Assembly (NCBI GenBank): GCA_002319915.1
Contig: DCFQ01000041.1
Span: forward strand, 18,912-60,733
Length of the DNA stretch: 41,822 nt
Direction of reading: 5' to 3'
Source: Bacteroidales bacterium UBA1800
GTDB lineage: Bacteria > Bacteroidota > Bacteroidia > Bacteroidales > VadinHA17
The position numbers were made by a program, and so were the translations under genes. The notes under the pieces were generated by a model, which was not told the origin of the DNA, did not search any database, and saw only the letters and a list, made by a program, of their open reading frames with translations. Positions 31,943-39,920 of the stretch are shown one piece after another; positions within the stretch are counted from its first letter, which is position 1, and every line of letters starts with the position of its first letter.

Positions 31943-34318
31943 CTACTCGATCTTGAGTGCCCGGGCAGGATTGATGCGTGTCGCCCTGAAAGCCTGGAAG
32001 CTGACTGTTGCAAGGGCTATCAATATTGCACCCAAAGCTATCGCGATAATTATCAGGGGATTGATCTCAACCCGGTAAGCAAACTGGTTGAGCAGCTTGC
32101 TTACTACTATCCAGGCAACCGGGATTGCTATCACGATTGCGATCAGGATCAGTGCCATGAATTCCATGGAAAGCGTATAGATTATATTCAACGGGCTGGC
32201 ACCCATTACTTTCCTTATCCCGACTTCATTGGTCCTCCGGCTTGTGGAGTATGCTGACAGCCCGTACAAGCCCAGACATGCAATGATCACGGCGAGGATT
32301 GTAAAATACTTCAGCAGGTTCATGATCCGGATCTGGGACCTGAACAATCTTTCATAGTCCTGGTCGATAAATGTATATTCAAGTGGATATTCCGGGACGG
32401 CTTCTTTCCATACCTTTTCCACAGCTTTCAGGCTTTCCGGAACCTTGCCCGGCGTCAGTCTGATGAGGATATTGTTCAGGTAGTCGACAGGTGCGAGTAT
32501 GAATGCCATTGGTTCAATGGCCTGGTCGGCACCCTTAAAATGGAAGTTTTTTAGAACGCCAACAATGACTCCCGAAACCCCCATGAAATTGAATTTTTTA
32601 CCTGTTGGGTCCCCAGTCCCCATTATCTTTGCGACCTCCTCATTTATAAGGAAGCTGCCCGTAGAGTCCCTGGCAAGGTCAGATGAAAATTCCCTTGACA
32701 GGTCCCTGCCGTATACCAGCTTCATATTCAGAGTCTTGATATAATCATAATCAATCGCATTGGTCCCGATAAGAACCTGTTTTTCCGGATCTTTTCCTTC
32801 CCAGCTGGCCCCTCCCGAATTACTTCCCATCATTGTTGGGTTCCACAGGGAGGCAGTCACCCCCTGGAGGAGCGTTTCCTTTTCCAGCTCTTTTTTCAGA
32901 GACTGGTATTTGGGTTTCATATTGTCGGACATAGGGATACAGATCAGGTTCTCCTTGTTGTATCCGAGATCCTTATTCTGCATATACCTGAGCTGTTTGA
33001 ACATAAATACAGCCGAAGCGGCGATAAGAATTGAAAGGGAGAATTGTATTATGACCAGGATCTGCCTTAGCCTGCCTGATCCTCTCAGCGAACCTGGGTC
33101 TCCCTTAAGGACCGAAACAGGTTTGAAGGAGGACAGATAGAGCGCCGGGTAAACACCCGAGATCACTCCTGCCATAAGGGCCGTGGCAATTACCCCGATA
33201 ATGAACCTGCCCTGGAAGAGGTCAGATACGGCGAACTGCTTACCGGAGACACTGTTAAATATTCCGAGGCATAAGCCGACTATGACCAGGGCCACAATCA
33301 TTGATACTGCAACAAGCAGCAGGGATTCAAGCATGAACTGTATGATGAGGGATTTCTGGTCCGCCCCGGAGACTTTTTTGACACCTATCTCCCTGGCCCT
33401 GCCGGAGGCCTTGGCCGTTGCAAGGTTTATGAAATTGATACAGGCGATCAGAAGCACAAAAATCGCTATTAGCATAAAAATAGTCACAGTGATCACTGGC
33501 CCCCTTGTTTCGGTGAAGCCAAACTGCCCGTGGAGGTGAATGTCGGGCAACGGAAAAACACTGAACAATGTCGTTACCTGCGGGGCGTTCTCCTTTACGA
33601 TGCCAGTCATCTTTTGTCCGACAGACTTGAGATCCGCTCCTTTTTTGATCTGTACGAATGTGAATGTAGAATTGTTTCCCCAGCCATTGTCCATCAATCC
33701 TGTTTCCCTCATGAATGAATATGGGATCAGCGCCTTGAACGTGAACATGGTATTTGACGGCAGGTTCCTGATTATCCCGGTAACGGTGAACTCATATTTG
33801 TTTTCCACGGTAAGCACCTCACCGATAGGATTATCCTTTCCAAAATACTTCCTGGCTAATGTCTCGGTAAGAATGATGGATCTTGGTGCATTCAATGCCG
33901 TTGCGGGATCTCCTGCAAGGAAATCCAATGAGAACATGTTCAGCATTGAAGAATCGACTGCCCCGATCGTTGTTTCAAAGAAGACCTTTTCACCTTTCCT
34001 GAATAAGAGCCTTGGCATCCATTGATATATACGGGTTTGCTCTTTTATTTCGGGGATTTTCTGCTTCCAGACCGGGCCGGCGATATGGGGCGTAACCGTA
34101 ACATGATACCGGGCACCGGAATAGAACTGGTCTTCCTCGACACGATAGAGCTCGGTCACATTTTTATTGAACTTTTCGAAGCTGAATTCATCTTCGATCC
34201 ATAAGAGTATCAGCAAAGTAGCTGCAAGTCCGGTTGAAAGTCCCAGGACATTTATAATGGTGAATCCCTTGTTCTTTAAAAAGTTACGGGATACAATCCG
34301 GAAGAAGTTCTTTATCAT
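31943..34318 (-). CDS. FtsX/MacB-type ABC transporter permease
   Basis: A 791-residue protein with the same two-unit layout as its convergent neighbour: N-terminal helix (GFTIINVLGLSTGLAATLLILLW), MacB-like periplasmic domain (IWIEDEFSFEKFNKN-type start), FtsX domain containing GRAREIGVKKVSGADQKSLI, second periplasmic domain and a C-terminal FtsX domain with RRTNEVGIRKVMGASPLNII. The start at 34318 is preferred over 34369 because it gives the family-typical MIKNFFRIVSRNFLKNK. Only 30 bases separate its stop from that of the other permease. The two are related but clearly diverged. No ATPase is encoded close by. Confidence 0.88.
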   Translation of the reverse strand: MIKNFFRIVSRNFLKNKGFTIINVLGLSTGLAATLLILLWIEDEFSFEKFNKNVTELYRVEEDQFYSGARYHVTVTPHIAGPVWKQKIPEIKEQTRIYQWMPRLLFRKGEKVFFETTIGAVDSSMLNMFSLDFLAGDPATALNAPRSIILTETLARKYFGKDNPIGEVLTVENKYEFTVTGIIRNLPSNTMFTFKALIPYSFMRETGLMDNGWGNNSTFTFVQIKKGADLKSVGQKMTGIVKENAPQVTTLFSVFPLPDIHLHGQFGFTETRGPVITVTIFMLIAIFVLLIACINFINLATAKASGRAREIGVKKVSGADQKSLIIQFMLESLLLVAVSMIVALVIVGLCLGIFNSVSGKQFAVSDLFQGRFIIGVIATALMAGVISGVYPALYLSSFKPVSVLKGDPGSLRGSGRLRQILVIIQFSLSILIAASAVFMFKQLRYMQNKDLGYNKENLICIPMSDNMKPKYQSLKKELEKETLLQGVTASLWNPTMMGSNSGGASWEGKDPEKQVLIGTNAIDYDYIKTLNMKLVYGRDLSREFSSDLARDSTGSFLINEEVAKIMGTGDPTGKKFNFMGVSGVIVGVLKNFHFKGADQAIEPMAFILAPVDYLNNILIRLTPGKVPESLKAVEKVWKEAVPEYPLEYTFIDQDYERLFRSQIRIMNLLKYFTILAVIIACLGLYGLSAYSTSRRTNEVGIRKVMGASPLNIIYTLSMEFMALILIAIVIAIPVAWIVVSKLLNQFAYRVEINPLIIIAIALGAILIALATVSFQAFRATRINPARALKIE

Positions 34319-34399
34319 GGTTATCAGGGATGTTTTTACAAAGACGAAATTAATGCAAAGGTGTTGCATGTCCGCAATAAAGGTCTTTCATAATCTTCC

Positions 34400-34407
34400 T
34401 ATCTTTG
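34400..34407 (+). promoter_or_regulatory. Possible -7 element of the metallo-hydrolase gene
   Basis: TATCTTTG matches TAnnTTTG and lies 76 bases before the ATG at 34484. No TTTG at proper spacing upstream was found, so confidence is low. Confidence 0.4.
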
Positions 34408-34483
34408 ATGAAACACAAGCATCAGGTAATTGATTGCCGGAACCGGACCGGGAAAAGATCCAAATAACCAAAAACAAGCACTT

Positions 34484-35314
34484 ATGAAAAAATTCGTATT
34501 ATCTGCCATTATTGCTGCTGTCTGCGGTCTCGCACTGGTTGCCCAGACAGGTGGAACCCAGATAGGAGGGAAGGAAGTCTTCAGGAACGACGATGTCGTT
34601 TTCCACCAGATCGATGAGCATACCTGGGTGGGCACCGGACACATGATGTACAATGAGAGCATGTATCTTCTTGAAGGGAAAGACAAGGCCCTTCTGATAG
34701 ATGCCGGAACCAGCATAAAGGATCTTGCCAGGATCGTGGCGTCGATCACCTCCAGGCCGGTCATACTGGCCGCCACGCATGTGCACCCCGACCACACCGG
34801 ATCGGCAATAAACTATTTCCCGGAGATTTATATAAATCCCGGTGATACGGTACTGATCCCCCAGTTCATGCCGGATTACAAAGGCAGGGTTAAATTCCTG
34901 AAAGACGGGGAGACCATCGACCTGGGCGGAAGGACAGTTGAAGTAGTCTTTACCCCTGCCCATACGCCCGGCTCCACAACTTTCATCGACAAAAATGCCG
35001 GATACGGATTCAGCGGGGATTCATTCGGGTCGGGGAATCTGCTGCTAAGCCTTGACTTTTCAACTCTTATAGCCACCTGCCTGAAGACCAGTGCGATCAT
35101 GCAGAAATACGGGATCAAATTGCTTTATCCGGGCCATTATTTCGGCAATAATCCTGAAACAAGGCAGAGAGTCGATGATATGGTAACCCTGAGCAGGGAT
35201 ATCCTTTCAGGCAAAGTGAAGGGAAAGGAGAATCCGGGCGGAATGATGGGGCTGAACCTGGTTGCAAGCGATTATGGCGTCCGGATCAATTATAATGCGA
35301 AAGCCTTAAAGTAA
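34484..35314 (+). CDS. Secreted metallo-beta-lactamase-fold hydrolase
   Basis: A 276-residue protein with a signal peptide (MKKFVLSAIIAAVCGLALVAQT). The metal-binding set is complete: THVHPDH (His99, His101, Asp103, His104), His160 in PAHTPGS, Asp179 in FSGDS and His218 in YPGHY. This is the dinuclear-zinc hydrolase fold shared by glyoxalase II, lactonases and class B lactamases. The Asn-rich loops specific to antibiotic lactamases were not seen, so a general esterase or lactonase is likelier than a resistance enzyme. The start at 34484 is preferred over a TTG at 34430. Confidence 0.88.
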   Translation: MKKFVLSAIIAAVCGLALVAQTGGTQIGGKEVFRNDDVVFHQIDEHTWVGTGHMMYNESMYLLEGKDKALLIDAGTSIKDLARIVASITSRPVILAATHVHPDHTGSAINYFPEIYINPGDTVLIPQFMPDYKGRVKFLKDGETIDLGGRTVEVVFTPAHTPGSTTFIDKNAGYGFSGDSFGSGNLLLSLDFSTLIATCLKTSAIMQKYGIKLLYPGHYFGNNPETRQRVDDMVTLSRDILSGKVKGKENPGGMMGLNLVASDYGVRINYNAKALK

Positions 35315-35337
35315 ATCTATCATCCGCTCCTGTCAGA

Positions 35338-35967
35338 TCACTTTGAAAGGAACCGCACCAGTTCAAAGCCGCCGGCAGGGCTGAGCAGAATTTCCTTGCC
35401 TGGTCCTTTGGCGCTTACGTACACTTTGGTCGTGTCATAAATCGTGAAGGAATTATGCTGTCCCCCGGTTATATAATAGGGATGGGAGAAAAGCCAGGAA
35501 TCATTCATATCTATGGCAAAGAGCACCCTGGATCTTGTCGTGATTATCGGCACTGTTTCCTTTCCAACCAGGAGTGCGCCATTGGGCTGATAATCGACTA
35601 TTTCGCTTCCAACTAGGGAAAATGTAATGAACAGGGGCAATTCGACGCTTGAAAGGTTCATGAATGAAAAAGTGCTTCCGCCGATCTTTATGTTTTTTTC
35701 AGCAGTTGAGGAGCCCTTACCGCCTGTAACCGTGAGGATTATGGAATAATCCCCAGGCTTGACATAAGTGTGTGTCGGCATTTCAATCTGGGAAGTAACC
35801 CCATCGCCAAAATCCCAATGGTAGGTATCGGAGTTTTCAGAATGATTTATAAACCTCAGCTTTTCACCGACGTTTGTGGTCCCTGAAATTTCAAAATCAG
35901 CAACGGTCTCCTTCTTGCAGGAAATGCATGCAAGAAAGCAAGCGGCAATTATCAATGCTTTTTTCAT
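35338..35967 (-). CDS. PKD-domain lipoprotein
   Basis: A 209-residue lipoprotein (MKKALIIAACFLACISC, Cys17). Residues 22-97 form one PKD domain with the hallmark YHWDFGDGVTS and the strand THTYVKPGDYSIILTV. The remaining 110 residues are beta-rich (LPLFITFSLVGSEIVDYQP, VKVYVSAKGPGKEILL-like) and not recognised. Surface lipoproteins of this type usually take part in binding or protein-protein contact. The start at 35967 gives a compact signal; an ATG at 35991 is also open. Confidence 0.8.
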   Translation of the reverse strand: MKKALIIAACFLACISCKKETVADFEISGTTNVGEKLRFINHSENSDTYHWDFGDGVTSQIEMPTHTYVKPGDYSIILTVTGGKGSSTAEKNIKIGGSTFSFMNLSSVELPLFITFSLVGSEIVDYQPNGALLVGKETVPIITTRSRVLFAIDMNDSWLFSHPYYITGGQHNSFTIYDTTKVYVSAKGPGKEILLSPAGGFELVRFLSK

Positions 35968-35988
35968 AATGTATAAGTTAAGTAAAGT

Positions 35989-35996
35989 CAAAGCTA
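35989..35996 (-). promoter_or_regulatory. Possible -7 element of the PKD lipoprotein gene
   Basis: On the minus strand this reads TAGCTTTG (TAnnTTTG), about 22 bases ahead of the ATG at 35967. The upstream TTTG element is not at the usual distance. A start at 35991 would fall inside it, which favours 35967. Confidence 0.35.
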
Positions 35997-36189
35997 TCTC
36001 ACCTTCAATAACCTTTTAATCAACCCGTAAACAGATCAAAAAATCGACAGTATGACTCCCGTATCAGGAATTTTACGGACACAAGGTATGGTAAACATTG
36101 GGGCAGGGCAAGAGTAAATAATGAACCAAACCCAAAAGTTATGAACCTGTGGCCGGAAGACGTACAATATGGAGGGGAAATGGAATGTT

Positions 36190-37953
36190 TCAGCTTTCTA
36201 CCTTCCCATGCATCAGGAGGTTGATTGCTTCGCTGAACGATCCGGCCGGGATGATCTTCCCGGAGTTGACAAAGAAAATCTCATCTGCGTTCTCGATGGT
36301 ATTCAGGCGGTGGGCTATGATCACCCTGGTTGTGGAAGACGGCAGGTTTTCCATGATTTCCTCAAGCTGATGTTCGGTTACCGTGTCGATATTGGCGGTG
36401 GCTTCATCAAGAATGAGAAGCTCAGGTTTGCGCAGGATCGCCCTCATAAATGAGATCAGCTGCTTCTGCCCCAGGCTGATTCCGTCGCCGGTCATCTGAA
36501 TGGGTGTATCCAGCCCCTTGTCGAACCGTTTCAGCAGGCCTGAAAGCTTTGCATCTTCAAGGGCTTTCCCGAGCTGATCGCCCGTAAGTCCTGAACAATC
36601 CGGATTACCGTACAGGAGGTTGTCACGGACTGTGCCTGAGAACAGTATCGGTTCCTGCAGGATGAACCCTATCTTTGAGGCTCTTTCACATGGAGTATAC
36701 GATCTGATATCCCTGCCGTTGAGGAAAATTGTTCCTTTCGTTGCATCATAAAGCCTGGCTATCAGCGAGGCCGTGGTGGTCTTTCCGCCTCCTGTCGGGC
36801 CTACGAAAGCATAGGTCCTGCCTTTCTGAAGATTGAAGCTGACCTTATGCAGAACCTCTTTACCGTTCGGATAGGTGAATGAGACATTTGCGAAATTTAT
36901 GCAGGATGAGCTTGATACCTCGTTTGAAGCCGGAATGATTTTCAGGTTGTTTTCGAAGGAGAGAAGCAATGAGATCCTGTCCCAGGCTGCCAGTGCGAGC
37001 TGGAAATTTGCCCACAGGGCAGCCATCTGGCGAAGCGGATTATAGAAGCTGGAGATGTAGGAGATGAAGCTTATCAACAGCCCGATTGAAAAATACCCCT
37101 TGATAATGAACCAGATCCCTAGTGCCAGCACAATCAGCTGGCCAACATTGGATGCAAATGAGTAGAACGGCGAAAGCATATTATTAGCAATGCCGGCCTG
37201 CACCGATCTTTTATAGTTTTCCCCGTTAGCCTCTTCAAACCTTCTGCGGAAATAGTCGCGCCGGTTAAAGGCAATCACTACCCTGAAGTTTGCCAGGCTC
37301 TCTTGGATTTCAGCTGACAGATTTCCGAGGCTTTTCAGGCTGGCTTCATTTCGGCGCCTTACCCATGGCGAGATCCCCCTGGTAAAGATCCACAGGATCA
37401 GCGCGGGAGACATTGCTGCCAGTCCCAGAGGCAGGTTGATTATGAGGAGCAGGATACCGGCTCCCGTCATGGTTATCAGGCTGCCGATAAACTGCATGAG
37501 CGACTGGGAGAAGAACTGGTTCACCTTGTCGGTATCGTTGTTGATCCTCGAAATGAGATCCCCGGCTTTATTCTGGTTGAAGAAATCGAGCGGCAGATCC
37601 TGAAGCTTGTTGAAAATGGAGTTCCTCAGACTGAATAGCATCCGCTGGCCGATCCCGCCCATCATTCGCATCTGGGCATAATTGACAATAAACGCAACCA
37701 GATACATTGCCAGCAGTATCCCTGCAAAAATAAGCACGCCATGATAGTTTTTGGTCTGAACATACTTGTCGATGGTATAGCCTACCATGTAGGGACCGAG
37801 CAGGCTCAGCCCGGCATTCAGGAAGATCGCGGAAAAAGCGATGACGATGTTGTGGCGCTCCCCGCTGATTATCGAGACCAACTTCCTGAGAGATGCCAGT
37901 GCCGGGAGCTTCCTGGCTTCCTTTGCCGATGCCTGATTCAGGTTATAGTTCAT
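36190..37953 (-). CDS. ABC exporter half-transporter, canonical-Walker subunit
   Basis: A 587-residue fusion of a six-helix exporter domain (about 40-330) and an ATPase domain (about 350-587). Walker A is GPTGGGKT, the Q-loop FILQEP, Walker B LLILDEA with the catalytic Glu, and the switch His lies in IIAHRL. The ABC signature is altered: ISLGQKQ instead of LSGGQ. This deviation complements the altered Walker B of its partner encoded immediately upstream (11-base overlap), indicating a heterodimer with one active and one degenerate ATP site. Substrate may be a lipid, peptide or drug. Confidence 0.93.
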   Translation of the reverse strand: MNYNLNQASAKEARKLPALASLRKLVSIISGERHNIVIAFSAIFLNAGLSLLGPYMVGYTIDKYVQTKNYHGVLIFAGILLAMYLVAFIVNYAQMRMMGGIGQRMLFSLRNSIFNKLQDLPLDFFNQNKAGDLISRINNDTDKVNQFFSQSLMQFIGSLITMTGAGILLLIINLPLGLAAMSPALILWIFTRGISPWVRRRNEASLKSLGNLSAEIQESLANFRVVIAFNRRDYFRRRFEEANGENYKRSVQAGIANNMLSPFYSFASNVGQLIVLALGIWFIIKGYFSIGLLISFISYISSFYNPLRQMAALWANFQLALAAWDRISLLLSFENNLKIIPASNEVSSSSCINFANVSFTYPNGKEVLHKVSFNLQKGRTYAFVGPTGGGKTTTASLIARLYDATKGTIFLNGRDIRSYTPCERASKIGFILQEPILFSGTVRDNLLYGNPDCSGLTGDQLGKALEDAKLSGLLKRFDKGLDTPIQMTGDGISLGQKQLISFMRAILRKPELLILDEATANIDTVTEHQLEEIMENLPSSTTRVIIAHRLNTIENADEIFFVNSGKIIPAGSFSEAINLLMHGKVES

Positions 37954-39721
37954 AGTGCTGCGTGCTTCTTTGAGAACTGTAGATCTGAATGTACTCGGGT
38001 GAACTCTCCTTCAGGTCCTTGTGCCTGCCCGTTGCAATTATTTCACCTTCCATAAGGAGGATGATCTGGTCAAAATGCTTTACGGGTGCAATTTTTTGAG
38101 TGACCGACAGGAGTGTCAGGTCAGGGTAATTATTCTGTATGTTGCAAAGGATCTTGTTCTCGGTCTTCCGGTCGACCCTCGATGTGAAATCGTCGAGGAG
38201 CAGTACTTTGGGATTTAAAGCCAGGGCCCTGGCAAGCATAATTCTTTGCTTCTGGCCTCCCGACAGACTGGTTCCCCTTTCGGACACAATTGTATCCAGC
38301 TTTTCGGGAAGGGATTCGATGAATTCGGAAAGTTCAGCAGTCTCAATTGCCTTCATAAGCGATCCTTCAGTCACTGCGTCGTTGAAGGCGATGTTGTCCC
38401 TGAGGCTCATGTTGAAGATGACGCTGTCCTGGAATACAAATCCGATCTGCCGGTGAAAGACCTCACGGGAATATTCTTCCGCCGCGACACCGTCATATTC
38501 CACATCACCCGAATCGGGGACTATGAGGTTTGCAAGAAGGTAGAGCAGCTGGCTTTTCCCTGCGGCTGTCGGACCGATAATGGCAGTTTTTGTGCCCGCA
38601 TTTATCGAGAATGAAATATTTTTCAAGACTGGTTTTTCACCGTAACTCAAGGATACATTTTTAAGTTGAATATCCCCCCTTATGGGGGAGCTGACCGTTC
38701 CGGACTCAACCGGGGGCGGCTCATCCAGCACCTGCCTGATCCTTCCGTAGGATGCTGTTGCAGATGCAATTATGTTGCTCATGAAACCGATCATCATCAC
38801 AGGGAATATGAGCATTATCAGGTAGCTGTTGAATGCAGCGAAATTTCCGAGGGTCATTGATCCGGCCACGACGAAGTGGCCACCCAGCGCCAGGATGGTC
38901 ACGACAGCCAGGTTCGCCACGAACATGATTATCGGGATAAGGACCGAAAAAAGCCTGACGATCGAAAGTCCCAGGTCACGGGATTCGACGTTGTTCTCCA
39001 GGAACTTCATGCTCTCGGGCTGCTGTGAGTTCAGGACCCTGATCAGCGCAGAGCCCAGTATGCTTTCGTTTATTATCCTGTTAAGGGAATCGATCACTTC
39101 CCTGCTCTTCCTGAAAATCACCCTGACCTTGCGGAAAACGATATAGAATGAGGTCGCAATGATCGGAACTATCCCGAGCACTGCCAGGGCAAGCTTCCAG
39201 TTGATCCTTAATAACAGGATGGAGGCGCCGCTGATGACGAACAGGGAGGAAATGATATTCACAAAGGCCTGGGAGACAAACATCTTGACCGAATCCATGT
39301 CAGACGTCAGGTTCGTGAGGAATTTTGCCGGGTTCGATCTCAGTATATATGAATAGCTCTGCCGCGATATCTTGTCTGCCAGCCTGGTACGCATATCCCT
39401 CGCAACCCTCTCCGCCGTGAATGTCTGTAAAATTCCCTGGAGAAAGGTAAAGATGAAAATCCCGGCGGCTGCCGACAGGAATTCCGTAATGACAAGCCGC
39501 ACGCTGAAATTCCCGGCTGAGAACGAATCAATGCCATGGGAAATGATCTTTGGGATGAGGAGGTTGACGCCGCTTCCTCCAAGGGCCATGATTATCAGCA
39601 GAATGACAGTTCCCCGGTATGGCCCGAGAACACTGAATAGTCCCGCACTTTGCCCCGTCCCCGCTTTTGCCTTTTTTCCGGAAGATCCCATCCTTGAAAA
39701 ATATCTTGCAAAGAAACTCAA
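37943..39721 (-). CDS. ABC exporter half-transporter, degenerate-Walker subunit
   Basis: A 592-residue exporter half with six transmembrane helices and a C-terminal ATPase. Walker A (GPTAAGKS) and the signature (SLSGGQKQR) are intact, but the catalytic Glu after Walker B is Asp (VLLLDDFTS) and the switch-loop His is Gln (LLSVTQKI). In heterodimeric exporters such as TM287/288 one subunit carries these same substitutions. The canonical ATP site would be formed by this subunit's LSGGQ and the partner's Walker A/B; the second site would bind but hardly hydrolyse ATP. First gene of the pair. Confidence 0.93.
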   Translation of the reverse strand: MSFFARYFSRMGSSGKKAKAGTGQSAGLFSVLGPYRGTVILLIIMALGGSGVNLLIPKIISHGIDSFSAGNFSVRLVITEFLSAAAGIFIFTFLQGILQTFTAERVARDMRTRLADKISRQSYSYILRSNPAKFLTNLTSDMDSVKMFVSQAFVNIISSLFVISGASILLLRINWKLALAVLGIVPIIATSFYIVFRKVRVIFRKSREVIDSLNRIINESILGSALIRVLNSQQPESMKFLENNVESRDLGLSIVRLFSVLIPIIMFVANLAVVTILALGGHFVVAGSMTLGNFAAFNSYLIMLIFPVMMIGFMSNIIASATASYGRIRQVLDEPPPVESGTVSSPIRGDIQLKNVSLSYGEKPVLKNISFSINAGTKTAIIGPTAAGKSQLLYLLANLIVPDSGDVEYDGVAAEEYSREVFHRQIGFVFQDSVIFNMSLRDNIAFNDAVTEGSLMKAIETAELSEFIESLPEKLDTIVSERGTSLSGGQKQRIMLARALALNPKVLLLDDFTSRVDRKTENKILCNIQNNYPDLTLLSVTQKIAPVKHFDQIILLMEGEIIATGRHKDLKESSPEYIQIYSSQRSTQHYEL

Positions 39722-39839
39722 TTCAGCCCAATATCATGTCAAAACATGCAAGGGTATAACAATTATTAACCAATTATATCAATTCCGGTTGGGAAATATC
39801 CGGACTCCCGTGCTGAGTATGGGGAAAAATAAATACTCG

Positions 39840-39900
39840 CACGGAGTGACACTGAGTCAACGAAATAAATCTCCGTGTCTTCTCCGTGCTCTCTGTGTAA
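39840..39900. repeat. Degenerate 'CTCCGTG' intergenic repeat
   Basis: CACGGAG at 39840-39846 pairs with CTCCGTG at 39871-39877, and the unit recurs as CTCCGTGTCTTCTCCGTGCTCTCTGTGT (direct near-repeats). It resembles the element at 8969-9020. It lies between the exporter pair and the tricorn-like protease with no coding potential. Confidence 0.45.
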
Positions 39901-39920
39901 CAATAATATTAGCAGGATGC

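Noticed and set aside
34484..35314. Class B beta-lactamase resistance gene
   Set aside because: The metal site is that of the general fold; lactamase-specific loops were not recognised and there is no resistance context.
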